A DNA stretch of 64,000 nt, from contig JAGTYA010000026.1 of assembly GCA_024291935.2 (NCBI GenBank), positions 3,583,501 to 3,647,500 on the forward strand, read 5' to 3'. The position numbers and the translations under genes are program-made. The notes beneath the pieces were generated by a model. That model was not told where the DNA came from. It saw only the letters and a list, made by a program, of their open reading frames with translations, and searched no databases. Positions 21,370 to 32,115 of this stretch are shown piece after piece. Each line of letters starts with the position of its first letter. Positions within the stretch are counted from its first letter, which is position 1. The DNA is from Okapia johnstoni. Taxonomy: Eukaryota > Chordata > Mammalia > Artiodactyla > Giraffidae.

Positions 21370-22090
21370 ATATCTTTTTGGTAACGAAGCACTCCCATGC
21401 GGCCAGCACCCAGGAGTCCCCTTCCTGACCCCCAAGGGGAAACCACTACCCCGATTCTTGTCTGCTCAGATGCATTTCGCTGTTGTATGCCCTGTAACTG
21501 GGGTCGGATGCCGTTCTGCTTGTTCTACAAACAGGATCCCGCAGCGTGTGTCCTTTTAGTGTCCAGCATCCTTTGTTCATTTCGACCTTGGTGATTCCTC
21601 CCCGATGTTGGGAGCAGCTGTGAGCAGTTCACCCCAGGGCTGTAGAGGGCTCTGGGGTGGGAAGGGACCACATGTATGTATCTGGCCCGGGGTTGGTGGG
21701 CATCCGGGGGCTCCCATTTGGGGGCCACCGTGTGCACTGCTGCAAGGAATCTGCATGTGTGTCTCTAGACGACCACAGCCGGGCGTCTCAAGGGTAGAGC
21801 AGCAAGTCTGCTTGGTTCAGTGACTCCCAACTATGGAGTTTCCGGTATCAGCTCCCACCCCTGCGGGCAGCCTGTGAGAGCGCCGTGGCCCTGTGCTCTG
21901 GCCTGAGCTTGGCATCGTCTGAGTTTTGCATTTTAGCCCCTCTGGTGGGCGTAGGATGATATCGAATTGTGGTTTCGCTTTGCGCTTCCTGATGACTAAT
22001 GAACTTGTGGGCTTTTTCATGTGCTTCCTGGGCCCTTTCTTTGAAGATGCTGGTCAATCACCCGATGTGATTTTGGGTTCTTGGGAAGCA
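21370..22090 (-). mobile_element. Old L1 (L1M/HAL1-type) 3' UTR, inverted
   Basis: Reverse-strand L1 3' sequence: 'CATCCTTTGTTCATTTCGAC', 'TTTGCATTTTAGCCCCTCTG' and 'GATGACTAATGAACTTGTGG' with 'CTTTTTCATGTGCTTCCTGG'. It is strongly diverged. Confidence 0.6.
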
Positions 22091-22635
22091 AGCCTGTCTC
22101 CTGAGAACACACTGATAAGCTTTCCCCCAGGATCGGTGCACATTTCATCTTCTTCCTCCAAGTCCAGCCCGGACACCCAGACGGGACTTCGAGTGGCTTG
22201 TGCTGACCCACTTTCTCCCCGAGGGGTCATTGTGCGTTGCTCGGACCCAGCTGCATATCCCCGTCCAGCCGGTAATCTGGCTGGGCTACAGTTACAAAAG
22301 TTCGGTCACGGAGAGTCCGCCGGGAGTTCCCTGTTAAGTGCCTTCCTGAGACTTCACTTGGGCAGAGGTGCGTGTCTGGTTACACCCGGCCCCGGGCCTT
22401 TTCAGAACACAACAATGGGGGCTGCGCTGCATGCAGGATGCTTGGGGCTCCCTGCCCTCTGTCCTTGAGGAAACCCTTCGCACTGTTATCAGACACCCCC
22501 CAGGCGTCTCCAAGTGGACGTGGGAGTGCCCTCGCTCAGATTCTTTCTCAAAAGGATGGGGACCCGGGTCCACTTGATCCTCAGTGAGCCACACGGGTCC
22601 TGGACAACTAGCAGCAGAGAACAACTGGGAACGCA
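22091..22635. other. Unassigned sequence
   Basis: No repeat was recognised in most of this stretch, though the left part may continue the L1 above. Confidence 0.4.
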
Positions 22636-22690
22636 TTCATTCAGCAAAGGTTTACTGAGCACCTACTGTGTGCCGGCACTGCGGGGGTGC
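22636..22690 (-). mobile_element. L2 terminal fragment
   Basis: 'ATTCATTCAGCAAAGGTTTA' and 'CTGAGCACCTACTGTGTGCC' match the complement of the L2 3' terminus. Confidence 0.6.
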
Positions 22691-22762
22691 TGAGATTCAG
22701 GACACACAAGAGAGGTTCTCCTGGACCACCTGGCGTTTACATCAGTGGAGGAGGAGGGGCAG

Positions 22763-22850
22763 ATAGTTGCTGTTCGTGTCCGACTCTTTGTGACCCCATG
22801 GACTGCAGCACGCCAGACTTCCCTGCCCTTCACCGTCTCCTTGAGTTTGG
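22763..22850 (-). mobile_element. BovB LINE 3' terminal fragment
   Basis: 'GTTGCTGTTCGTGTCCGACT' and 'GACTGCAGCACGCCAGACTT' match the complement of the BovB tail; strongly 5'-truncated. Confidence 0.8.
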
Positions 22851-22964
22851 GTGGATAGTAAGTCAGTCCAATAAATCAGATCCAATTACAATTCTCAGAC
22901 CCTGCTTGGGGGGATGGAAAATGAGAAGCACTCTAGCCAACCATCTGGCATTTTCTTGCTTCCC

Positions 22965-23192
22965 TGGTGCTTCCCATCTTAGACTTTACTGTGGCTCAGA
23001 CAGTAAAGAATTTGCCTGCAATGCGGAAGACCTGGGTTCCATCCCTGGGTCGGGAAGGTAGATCCCCTGGAGAAGGGAATGGCAACTCACTCCAGTATTC
23101 TTGCCTGGAGAATCCTATGGACAGAGGAGCCTGGCGGGCTATATATTCCATGGGGTTGCAAAGAGTGGGACACTACTGAGCAACTAAACAAC
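22965..23192 (+). mobile_element. Bov-tA SINE with about 23-nt insertion in its tRNA head
   Basis: The head reads CTTCCCTGGTG, then about 23 extra bases (CTTCCCATCTTAGACTTTAC...), then GGCTCAGACAGTAAAG, so the A-box region is split. The body and BovB-type tail are otherwise normal. Confidence 0.85.
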
Positions 23193-23595
23193 ATGGGCAG
23201 TTTCCTAAATAGTTAAACACACTTTTATCTTATGACCCCTGTATTTCAGTTGGAGGCATTTATTGGAGAAATGAAAACATGACCATAAAAAGCACTGTTC
23301 CTTGAAGCTCCGTTCATAAAGGTTTCAAACTGGAAACAGCCAATCTTTCTAGGAGGATGGACACGTAGCCTTCAGTCCATCCACACGATAGGACGGGCCC
23401 AGCAGTAGAACCGCTACTGCTCTGCACAAAACATCGTACTGAGCACCAGAAGCTGGACGTGGGGGAGTTCTCACCCTGTGCCTTCATTTACAGGAAGTTT
23501 AGAACAGGCAGAGTTCGTCCATGGTGGGGGTGGGATGGGCGATTGATGGGAGACAAGTGTGAGGTCACTGTCTGGGGCCAATAGGAATATTTCAT

Positions 23596-23749
23596 GGTTT
23601 TTTTTTTAAATTTCATTACATTGAGTCTTAGTTGTGGTGGCAGGCAGGCTTAGAGCACATGGGAGCCCAGCTCCCCCACCAGAGATTGAACCCGCGTCGC
23701 CTGCATTGGAAGGCAAACTCTTAACCACTGCACCTCCAGGGAAGCCCCT
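23596..23749 (-). mobile_element. CHR-2-type SINE with 11-bp target-site duplication
   Basis: Reverse-oriented SINE from a T-run (its A-tail) to the head complement CACCTCCAGGGAAGCCC. The direct repeat gaatatttcat lies at 23585-23595 and 23750-23760. Confidence 0.9.
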
Positions 23750-23845
23750 GAATATTTCATATCTCAAGGGGTATGGGTTACACAGGTGTAAGAAGCTCTG
23801 TTAAAACCAATGGCACTTGAGATCCCGGCATTTTACTCTACCTAG

Positions 23846-24068
23846 CTGTTGTTGCCGTTTAGTTGCTAAGTTGTGTCCGACTCTTTGCGACCCCATAGAC
23901 TGTAGCCCATCAGGGCTCTCTGTCCATGGTATTTTCCAGGCAAGAACACTGGAGCGGGTTGCCATTTCCTTCTCCAGGGGCTCTTCCCGACCCAGAGATG
24001 GAACCTGTGTCTCCTGCAGCTCCTGCATTGCAGGCGGATTCTTTACCACTGAGCCGCCAGGGAAGTCC
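23846..24068 (-). mobile_element. Bov-tA SINE
   Basis: From the tail complement GTTGTTGCCGTTTAGTTGCT to the head complement CACTGAGCCGCCAGGGAAGT. It includes a small 'CTGCAGCTCCTGCATTGCAG' duplication near the B box. Confidence 0.93.
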
Positions 24069-24282
24069 TTAAACTGGTGATAATCTTTTATTTGAGGGAT
24101 GAGAGGGCAGAGAAGAGTGTTTTTTCCAAAAGGCAGGATTAAGGGTAGAATGTGAAGCAGCCCAGGTGAGGCTCTGGGGGCCACCCCCGCGCTCCTGGTG
24201 GGTTAGGCAAACTCATCAAGATTCAACTGCAACGGCTAATCCCTCCCCCCCATCCCCCCGCGCCGGACAGAACAGCGATAAC

Positions 24283-24326
24283 AGCAAACGTTCAAACGCT
24301 GCAGAGCAAACGTTCAAACGCTGCAG
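24283..24326. repeat. Perfect 22-bp tandem duplication (2 copies)
   Basis: The unit starting AGCAAACGTTCAAACGCTGC occurs at 24283-24304 and 24305-24326 without differences. Confidence 0.95.
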
Positions 24327-24597
24327 GCCGTTCCACCCACCACCTGCCTCCCAGGGAGCCTGAGTCCAGGGCGGTGAACCCACTGTTCTTCGTTCAGGTC
24401 TCGTGCCCTCGTGCCTTTCAGGGCGCGGGCGTCACCCACCCACCCTCCAGGACCCCAGCCCCAGAGGAGCCGAGCACATTCTTCAGAGTCGCTGCACCGT
24501 AGAGGCTGAACTTCACCTGGCACCAGCCAAAGACACGGTGTCCCTTCTAAAGTGGCTGGAGACACAGGTGACGCCAGGCCTTTCTTAAAGGCCTGAT

Positions 24598-24782
24598 AGC
24601 CTGATGCCTCACCTTAGCCAGGTGTGTGTGTTAGTCGCTCAGTCGTGTTCTTTGTGACCCCATGGACTGTAGCCCGCCAGGCTCCTCCGTCCATGGGATT
24701 TTCCAGAAAAGAATACTGGAGTGGGTTGCCATGCCCTCCTTCAGGGGATCTTCCCAACCCAGGGATTGAACCTGGTCCCCAG
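24598..24782 (-). mobile_element. Bov-tA SINE (head-truncated) plus 32-bp shared 3' flank
   Basis: The SINE proper is about 24628-24782 and lacks its tRNA head. The 32 bp beyond its 3' end (24598-24629, AGCCTGATGCC...TTAGCCAGG) recur with one mismatch beside another minus-strand Bov-tA at 25666-25697. Confidence 0.85.
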
Positions 24783-24849
24783 TGCAGCCTCCTGAAGGGA
24801 CTTTCAAGGCTAATTATGTGTTGATTCTAACCTCCTCCTTGGGTTTGGG

Positions 24850-24975
24850 AAGAGCGGAGAAAGCACTGGACTTGGAGTAAGCTAACAGGTGCTCTGGTCC
24901 CATCGCTGTCACCAAACTGCTGTGTGACTTCAGGAATATCACACAACCTCTCTGAGTCCCTGTTTCCTGGCTTTC
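24850..24975 (+). mobile_element. MIR SINE fragment
   Basis: 'GCACTGGACTTGGAGTAAGC', 'TGTGTGACTTCAGGAATATC' and 'ACCTCTCTGAGTCCCTGTTT' in MIR order. Confidence 0.75.
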
Positions 24976-25014
24976 TTATTCCAGGCTCTCTGGAAGGGAT
25001 CCAGGGCATTCATT

Positions 25015-25395
25015 AGCCTCTTTAAGGGCAGAACACCTGTTCTGATGATTTTTTTGTTAAAATCAAAGACATAATTACTTAAAGATTTCCCCTTTGAGAT
25101 GGAAGTTGGAGAGCCTCTGTGTGTGAATGAGGCGGTCAGCTGAGGTCAAGACTCAATTTATGGCTCAGCTGGACACTCCTAACAATTCTTGGAGCTTTGG
25201 CTGAGCGAGAGGTTTAAATTGTTTGTATTCTTAGTCACATATTGTTTAATTTATAACCACAACCAACTGTTGGTGGTGTAAGGCATGCTGATGTTAAAAT
25301 ATGAATTAAGAAAGAGTCCGCATATTGTAAAATGTAGTAAATTTGGCTCAAGATGGTTTCATAAGTTGATGGCTACTATCTAAAATCTATAGCCC
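25015..25395. other. Quiet AT-rich sequence, candidate noncoding element
   Basis: No repeat recognised; AT-rich, high complexity, with TAATTTATAA-like motifs. No exon signals. Confidence 0.35.
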
Positions 25396-25396
25396 A

Positions 25397-25591
25397 GGGG
25401 ATTTCACTGGTGGTCCAGTGGCTAAGACTCTGTGCTCCCAAGGCAGGAGGCCCGGGTTTGATCCCTGGTCAGGGAACTAGACCCCACATGTTGCAACTAA
25501 AGATCCTACATGCTGCATGAAGATTGAAGATCTCGTGTGCCAAAACTAAGATCTGGTGCACCCAAATAAAGAAGTATTTTAAAAAATAAAT
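25397..25591 (+). mobile_element. CHR-2-type SINE with 15-bp target-site duplication
   Basis: The head GGGATTTCACTGGTGGTCCA is followed by 'CCCTGGTCAGGGAACTAGAC' and an A-rich tail with AATAAATA. The direct repeat aaaatctatagccca (25382-25396) recurs as aaaatctacagccca (25592-25606). Confidence 0.9.
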
Positions 25592-25665
25592 AAAATCTAC
25601 AGCCCACTAAGAAATCTCCATAACTTCAACCAACAGTGTGAAAAAGAGAAGTAACTTCACACAGA

Positions 25666-25898
25666 AGCCTGATGCCCCACCTTAGCCAGGTGTGTGTATT
25701 AGTCATTCAGTCATGTCCAATTCTTTGCGACCCCATGGACTGTAGCCCGCCAGGCTCCTCCGTCCATGGGATTCTCCAGACAAGAATACTGGAGTGGGTT
25801 GCCATGCCCTCCTCCAGGGGATATCTCCAACCTAGGGATCGAACCTGGCTCTCCTGCATTGCAGGCAGATTCTTGACCATCAGAGCCACCAGGGAAGT
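25666..25898 (-). mobile_element. Bov-tA SINE plus 32-bp shared 3' flank
   Basis: Full-length reverse Bov-tA from 'TTAGTCATTCAGTCATGTCC' to 'CAGAGCCACCAGGGAAGT'. Its 3' flank (25666-25697) matches the flank of the SINE at 24598. Confidence 0.9.
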
Positions 25899-26109
25899 GA
25901 GCGGGCAGCATCCCAGGGACCAGACATGTGGATGGTGTGTGCCCTCAGGTGACGGGATGAGAAGGCATTTCTCCTCTGTGGTCTTCCTCCCAGACTCGTC
26001 ACGGCAACGAGTTCTGGCTGAGGTGCATTCCACAGAACAATTGCTTAGGTGCCCCCCAAACTGCCGAGGTCACCAAAAACAAGGAAGTCATAGCCAAGAG
26101 GAGCCTAAG

Positions 26110-26275
26110 GAGAGGTGATCACTAAACAGATGGGATCCCGGGACAGAAAAGGACATTAGGTAAAAGCCAAGGAGATCTGCATAAAGTGAGGAGTGGGTTA
26201 TATGGGAACTCTCTGTACTATCTTTGCAATAATTCTGTAAAACTGTTTCTAAAGAAAAAGTTTATTTAAACAAGG
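26110..26275 (+). mobile_element. L1 3' terminal fragment
   Basis: 'GGACATTAGGTAAAAGCCAA', 'TATATGGGAACTCTCTGTAC' and 'TGTAAAACTGTTTCTAAAG' are typical of an older L1 3' terminus. Confidence 0.7.
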
Positions 26276-26555
26276 GCAGAGTGACGATGGTGACAAATAC
26301 CCAACTGTATCTGGCTGGGAGGGAGCCTGCTCATGTCTGCCCTGGGCCCCTGGAGGGGAAGAGCTGGTGAAGAGTCTGATCCCGCACCAGTGTCCTTGTG
26401 CAGAAAACAAGGCACAGACATACAATGTCAGCTGACTGGATTTTAAACTGCATCCTGCAAGATGGTGATGATACTTTGGGGCTATTTTTGGTATGACAAC
26501 ATAACCCCAAACCAGTCTCACTGATGACAATTATAAATTCATATATATATATATC

Positions 26556-26789
26556 TCCATTCTTTGGCCACTCGATGCAAAGAGCCAACTCATTGGAAAA
26601 GACCCTGATACTGGGAAAGATTGAAGGCAGGAGGAGAAGGGGACTACAGAGGACGAGATGGCTGGATGGCATCACCAACTCAATGGAGATGAGTTTGAGC
26701 AAACTCCGAGAGATAGTGAAGGACAGGGAAGCCTGGCATGCTGCAGTCCATGGGGTCGCAAAGAGCCGGACACAACTTAGTGACTGAAC
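26556..26789 (+). mobile_element. BovB LINE 3' end, 5'-truncated
   Basis: BovB C-terminal region from 'CATTCTTTGGCCACTCGATG' to 'CACAACTTAGTGACTGAAC', preceded by a short TA repeat (26538-26554). A Bov-tA has inserted at its very end. Confidence 0.9.
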
Positions 26790-26999
26790 AGAAAGAAAGA
26801 AAGTGAAGTCGCTCAGTCATGTCTGACTCTGCTATCCCATGGACTGTAGCCGACCAGGCTCCTCCGTCCATGGGATTCTCCAGGCAAGAATACTGGAGTG
26901 GGTTGCCATGCTCTCCTCCAGGGGATCTTCCCAACCCAGGGATCGAACCTGGCTCTCCTGCATTGCAGGCAGACGCTTTACCATCTGAGCCACCAGGGA
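26790..26999 (-). mobile_element. Bov-tA SINE inserted in a BovB tail
   Basis: The direct repeat agtgactgaac (26779-26789 and 27000-27010) is BovB tail sequence duplicated on insertion. The SINE tail is an (AGAA)n run as seen on plus. The two elements lie tail to tail. Confidence 0.9.
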
Positions 27000-27085
27000 A
27001 GTGACTGAACGACAATATAAAGAGATTGTATATATTACACAAAACACATTATGTAGCGCTATCTCTGTATCATCTGCCTAACTAT

Positions 27086-27120
27086 ATGCATCTATCTATC
27101 TATCATCTAGCTACCTATCA
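27086..27120 (+). repeat. (TATC)n short microsatellite
   Basis: Imperfect ATCT/TATC tetramers. Confidence 0.85.
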
Positions 27121-27140
27121 ATTAAGGGGAAACCCTCCCG

Positions 27141-27438
27141 GGGCTTCCATGGTGGCTCGGTGGTAAAGAATCCGCCTGCCAATGCAGGAGATGCGGATTC
27201 AATCCCTGGTCCAGGAAGATTCCACATGCCTCGGAGCAAATAAGCCCTGCACCACAACTATTGAGCCTGTGCTCTAGAGCCTGGGAGCCGCAACTGCTGA
27301 AGCTCACATGTCCTAGAGCCCGAGCTTGGCAACAAGAGGAGCCGCCGCAAAGAGAAAGCTGAGCACCACAACTAGAGAAAAATTCGTGCGGCGTCAGAGA
27401 CCCAGCAGGGCCAAAATTAAAGAAAGAAATAAAATTAT
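27141..27438 (+). mobile_element. CHR-1-type SINE
   Basis: The head GGGCTTCCATGGTGGCTCGG is followed by 'GAGCAAATAAGCCCTGCACC', 'GAGCCTGTGCTCTAGAGCCT' and 'GCAACAAGAGGAGCCGCCGC', with terminal AAAGAAAGAAATAAAATTAT. Confidence 0.9.
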
Positions 27439-29261
27439 TAAAGGGAACTCGTCCCAGGCTATACTAACACCCACGGTGGAGTATTTTTTGCTTAAAATCA
27501 CTCCTTTTTCAGATAGCACACAAATGAAATACACCTAACTCCCAAGAGGTCATCTGAGACCATGAACACTGTGCAAAGGTGTCCTGAGCTGGCCTGGGCA
27601 CCTGCCCTCTCCCAGGCTCCTCCAGTTCTGGTCTTAAGGTTTTAAGGACAAAGAGGGGGTGTGTAAAACCAAATTGGCAAAAACCAGCTCAGTGCAGGGA
27701 GAGCCACGCTGAAAAAATACTCCTAGCAGCAGGTAGAGGGGCAACTGTGTAAGCCCTCAGGGGAGAGGTGCTGAGACGCCGCTGGCCATCAGTCAGGGAA
27801 GGCCTCCAGGAGGAGGTGATGGAGCTTGGAGGGAGAAATGGCCAAGAGCCCAGGGAGCAGGAAAGAGGGGATGAAGGACCAGAAGAAGGTCAGTGAGGCT
27901 GAACAGCGAGGGCAAGGGCTGAGGGTGAGAGGGAACCTTGAGGGGCAGGTGAGCTTCACCTGAGGGCCAGGTGAGGGCTGGCGGGGTCCAGCGCAGTGGG
28001 GAGGAGGGGGCCAGCCTGGAGGCAACAGTGGAATTGAGGAGTGGATAGCACAGACGGGGGAGCCGGGGAGGCTTTGAGGGGGGCACGGGAACTGGTATCA
28101 ACCGGGCCAGGTAAAGGGAGGGTGGGAGGTAGGGCCAAGCGGAAGCGTGACAGCACCACACAGAGCTGTGTGACTCACATGAGTCCCTGCAGGTGGGCGC
28201 GATCTGAGCCCCCCGGACTGAGGACAGGGCTGGGCTTAGGAAGGAACTCTCTGCAGGCCCCACTCCAGCCCAGAGCCCGACGTCCTCAACAGCAGAGTTT
28301 GCGGTGGGAATCCGCGGACAGACCGGGGCTTTCGCCCACTCTCCTTCCCGAGGAACCCCCAGTCCCCAGCCGTTCTCTGACTAGGAAACAATGCAATAAA
28401 AATATGCCCAATTATGCCTTATTCTAACAGCTCACATCAGTAGCTCCATTTCCATCCCAAACGGTGCCTTCAGACTTCTCCAACGAAGTGCCATGTAAAT
28501 GCATTAAAAAGTCATTATACGCCCAAGGCCGTACGTGGGCAGTAATCATTCCAGTTGAGTGTGAAAAGGAAAGGATTAAATCTTGGGGGTCAAGGGGAAC
28601 GTTTGCCCTCCACTCCCAGAGGCAAACTGGGGGGGGGGCAGGTGGAGGGAGGAGCTTCCGGCTGCCCAGAGGGGGTGGCGCCTGGTGGGTTCTGCTGTTC
28701 GTGTGGGAACCCGGAGCCCAGCCGGGCTGCATCGAGGTGAAAGCCCCCGAGGCAAGCGAGGGGACCCCTGGGCTGCAAACGAGCAGCCTGGCTTACCAGG
28801 CAAGACATCTACTTTATACACAGGGCCTCCAAGGGCTGAATGCATGAAACTAGTAATTTGTCTACCCAGTGGCCACGTGACCATGGTCAAATGGATTTCT
28901 GAAGGTCGGAAAGCTTTTGATACTTCATTACGCAGCGTGAAAACCCTGACACGTGTGCCCGGCGCTGGAGGCGGAGGGCCTGCCGGCTGCTGGGGGCACC
29001 CACGCCAGGCAAAGCCAGGCTCGGGAGAGGAAGAGCTGATGAGTGACACCTGGCTCCCTGAAGGGGTTCCAGCAGCAGCAAGGCCCCCATCCTCCCACCC
29101 CAAGGACTGCCTCCCAGACAGAGGGCTGGGGAGGCAGCAGCTGAGTTGGGGAGGACCCCACGTCTAGAGCTGGGGACCCAGATCGGATCCTCGTCCAGCG
29201 GCCCCTGCTCTGACCTGAGTCTCAGGATCCCCCCACCTCCAGCCACCCTGACTGATCCCCA
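27439..29261. other. Unassigned sequence, GC-rich to mixed
   Basis: No repeat was recognised over 1.8 kb. The many overlapping open frames on both strands at 27.8-29.2 kb reflect high GC. Two quieter stretches (28390-28600 and 28840-28950) have the look of conserved noncoding sequence, but no splice-bounded exon was found. Confidence 0.4.
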
Positions 29262-29432
29262 GGCCACCCTTGGCTGTGTGAGCTTGGGTATGTTACTTGG
29301 TGTCTCTGTGCCTTGGTTTCCTCATCTGTCACAAGGGGCTCGTGGTATTACTAATGCGTTACCAACTCATCAAGTGAATGTTAAAAGAAGTGACGCATGT
29401 AAAGGGCTCAGCACAGTGCCTAAAACAGGATG
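29262..29432 (+). mobile_element. MIR SINE
   Basis: 'GCTGTGTGAGCTTGGGTATG', 'CTTGGTTTCCTCATCTGTCA', 'CATGTAAAGGGCTCAGCACA' and 'GTGCCTAAAACAGG' give an almost complete MIR. Confidence 0.88.
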
Positions 29433-29914
29433 AGTGGACAGGACCCATCAGCTATCCTTCATTCCCTCTGCCAAGCCCTGTGCTGGGGCTAGAGAATGGA
29501 CCCATCGAGTGAGGCAGACATGGCCCAGGCAGTTACTTAAGACCTGACCTGTCATGTGTCTGATGGAAGGGACAGCTCAGGTGAGGCAGGTGGTGGGACA
29601 ATTGGGTGGATGGGTCCTCAGCACACAGGGCTTACTTAGCCCGAATCAGCGCCTTTCCACAATGAACATCACAATGTAAATTAACACAGGCTGTAAACTC
29701 CATGACAGCAGGACCGTGGCTGCCCTGTATCTCCAGCTCCTGGCACTGTAAATGGCCCCCAAATGGAGCATCATCTGCCTCTAAGTTGAATTATGCATCA
29801 AACTGCAGGTACCAGTCAGGTTCCTCCAAGAGTCACAGGACAGCACAGAAGAGACACTCACTGTGTGTCCGAGGACACGATTCAGAGAGGGAAAGGCCAG
29901 CTACAGGAGGAGTG
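29433..29914. other. Unassigned sequence with weak L2-like phrases
   Basis: 29455-29510 carries L2-like 'TGCCAAGCCCTGTGCTGGGG', and 29690-29760 has 'CTGTAAACTCCATGACAGCA', also L2-like. Boundaries cannot be set. Confidence 0.4.
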
Positions 29915-30052
29915 AAAATATCTGCATATCTTATAATTGGCAAGGATTTAATATCCTGAATATATAAAGAGCTCCTACAATTCAACAACAAGAAGACAAA
30001 CAACCCCTAAAAACTAGGCAAAGAAATTGAACAGATAAACAAAGGCTATATG

Positions 30053-30270
30053 GGCTTCCCTGGTGGCTCAGATGGTAAAGGATACTAAAGAATCTGCCTG
30101 CAATGCAGGAGACCTGGGTTCAGTCCCTGGGTCAGGAAGATCCCCTGGAGAAGGGAATGGCAACCCACTCCAGTATTCTTCCCTGGAGAATCCCATGGAC
30201 AGAGGAGCCTGGTGGGCTACAGTGCATGGGGTCGAAAAGAGTCAGACACAACTGAGTGACTAAGCATGCA
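30053..30270 (+). mobile_element. Bov-tA SINE with short duplication in the head
   Basis: Head GGGCTTCCCTGGTGGCTCAG; 'GGTAAAGGATACTAAAGAAT' shows a small internal duplication around TAAAG. Normal body and BovB-type tail. Confidence 0.93.
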
Positions 30271-30410
30271 TTGAGGATGGAAAGAAAGATGAACCCTCTT
30301 ACATTGCTGGAAGGTGCCACAGCTGTGGTTCTTCAGAAAGTTAAGGATATGATCCAGCTATTCTGCTTCTGAGTACATATTCAAAATAACTGAAAACTGG
30401 ACTCAAATAA

Positions 30411-30635
30411 GGCTTCCCAGGTGGCACTAGTGGTAAAGAACCCGCCAGCCAATGCAGGAGACTTAATAAACATGGGTTTGATCCCTGGGCCTGGAAGATT
30501 CCTTGGAGGAGGGCATGGCAACCCGCCACAGTATTCTTGCCTGGAGAATCCCATGGACAGAGGAGCCTGGTGGGCGACAGTCCACGGGGCCACCAAGAGT
30601 CAGATACAACTGAAGCAGCTTAGCGCACACACAGG
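30411..30635 (+). mobile_element. Bov-tA SINE with insertion before the B box
   Basis: GGCTTCCCAGGTGGCACTAG head. 'GGAGACTTAATAAACATGGG' has about 10 extra bases between the two promoter boxes. Confidence 0.93.
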
Positions 30636-31189
30636 GACTCAGACAGAGACTTGAATGCAAATTTCCATTGCAGCTTTAATCACAATAGCCAAAGGGGAAA
30701 ATAACTCAAGTGTCCATTGAATGAATGGGTAAGAAATATGTGGTTTCACGTTCAATGGAGTGTTATTCAGTCATAGAAGAGAATGAAATTCTGATACCTT
30801 GAACCCTGAAAGCATGTAGAATAAAATATGCCAGACACAAAAGAACAGATACTGTGTGATTTAGCTCTTCTGAAGTACCAACTCACAGTAATAGTCAAAT
30901 TCATAGAGGCAGAAAGTAGGGTACATGTTACCCTGGCTTGGCGGTGGGGGAGGAAAATGGAGAGTTATTGCCTAATGAGCACACAGGTTCTGTTTGGAGA
31001 TGGTAAGAAGAGCTTTAGAAATAGATAGTGGTGATGGCTGCACAACATTCGAAAAGGACTTGAATGCCACTGATTTGTATGCTTAAAAATGATGAAAATG
31101 CTAGGTCTGTTTAACGTCAACTAAAAAAAACCAAAAAGGTGAGCCCCCCACCTACCCTAACCCACACCTGTTTCTCCTGCTCAATCCAA

Positions 31190-31905
31190 AAATCTTGCAG
31201 CTGCTCTTTAAATTTTCTCTTACTCTCAGACCCTGCATGTGATGCGTGGCTAATTCTTGTCTGCTGTACTCTCAAAACACACCTGGAGACTGCCCTCCGC
31301 TTGTCACCAGTGTCTCACGCCTGGATTACTGCCAGAGCCTCCGGACCGGCTTCTGCCCTCCCCGCCTCAGCCTTCCTCTCTTTCCCCTTCAGAGCGGCCA
31401 GAGGGATCCTGCCCAAACCTAGATCCGCTCCAGACCCTTCCAGAGGCTCCTGTCTCACCCAGCCCCATGGCCAGGGGCCCATGACAATCTGGACTGCCCC
31501 TCGCACTCCCTCTGGACTCCGTGAGCCCACCTAGCATGTTTCGGGCACTCCAGGCTCGAGGCTTTGCACCGGCTGTTCCCTCTGCCCAGACTGCCCTTCC
31601 TCTACCTCTTTGAGGCATGCAGTCCCATGCTGCCTCCCAATGAGGGCTTCTCTGGCCACCCTTTTTAGTATATGTGCTGCCCAAGCGAGCACATGGCCAC
31701 CCTTTTGAAAATCGCCCCCTATTCTGTTCGACTTTTCTTCACGGACTCATCACCAGCCAAGATATGAGAGATCGAATTCTTCTACGTGGTCAAGAAAGCT
31801 TTACGAAGGCCAGGACTGCATTTGCTTTGTCCCCTGCTGTGTCCCAAGCCCAGAGGGTGCAGTGCCAGACACCCCACAGGCCTTGGATAGCTGTTTGCTG
31901 AATAG
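31190..31905 (+). mobile_element. L2 LINE 3' region
   Basis: Long diverged L2: 'GTGTCTCACGCCTGGATTAC', 'GAGGCTTTGCACCGGCTGTT', 'CCCAATGAGGGCTTCTCTGG', then 'CCCCTGCTGTGTCCCAAGCC' and 'TGTTTGCTGAATAGGCAAG' at the terminus. Confidence 0.75.
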
Positions 31906-31954
31906 GCAAGTGAAAGTTTCAGGGGGCCAGCTCTCCCATCCTCTCTGAGTGGGG

Positions 31955-32115
31955 AGCAGAGTGTGGTGACAAGGCACAGCCAGGCTGCCTGGGGTTCAGA
32001 TCTTGCATCTGCCACTTCTCAGCTCTGTGACCTTCAGAAATCTCTCCATGCCTCGGTTTTCTCATCCACCAATGGGAAGACAACAGGGTACATAGTGGGT
32101 GAGGCTCACTGTGAT
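31955..32115 (+). mobile_element. MIR SINE
   Basis: 'GCCTGGGGTTCAGATCTTGC', 'CTCAGCTCTGTGACCTTCAG' and 'CTCGGTTTTCTCATCCACCA' in MIR order. Confidence 0.85.

Larger units (their letters stand above)
22860..23845 (+). mobile_element. L1 3' UTR remnant interrupted by two SINEs
   Basis: L1 3' landmarks include 'AGCACTCTAGCCAACCATCT' before the Bov-tA and 'GGCAGTTTCCTAAATAGTTA' after it. Later landmarks are 'CAGTCCATCCACACGATAGG' and a terminal 'CGGCATTTTACTCTACCTAG'. Bov-tA (22965-23192) and CHR-type (23596-23749) insertions split it. Confidence 0.7.
29915..31136 (+). mobile_element. L1 3' end interrupted by two Bov-tA SINEs
   Basis: ORF2 tail and 3' UTR: 'AAAGAGCTCCTACAATTCAA', 'CCCTCTTACATTGCTGGAAG', 'CAATGGAGTGTTATTCAGTC' and 'GATGGCTGCACAACATTCG', ending near an A-run at 31130. 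Insertions occupy 30053-30270 and 30411-30635. Confidence 0.87.

Noticed and set aside
30053..30130. tRNA genes in the SINE heads
   Set aside because: They have A- and B-box-like motifs but are followed by BovB-type bodies and cannot form a full cloverleaf; they are SINE promoters.
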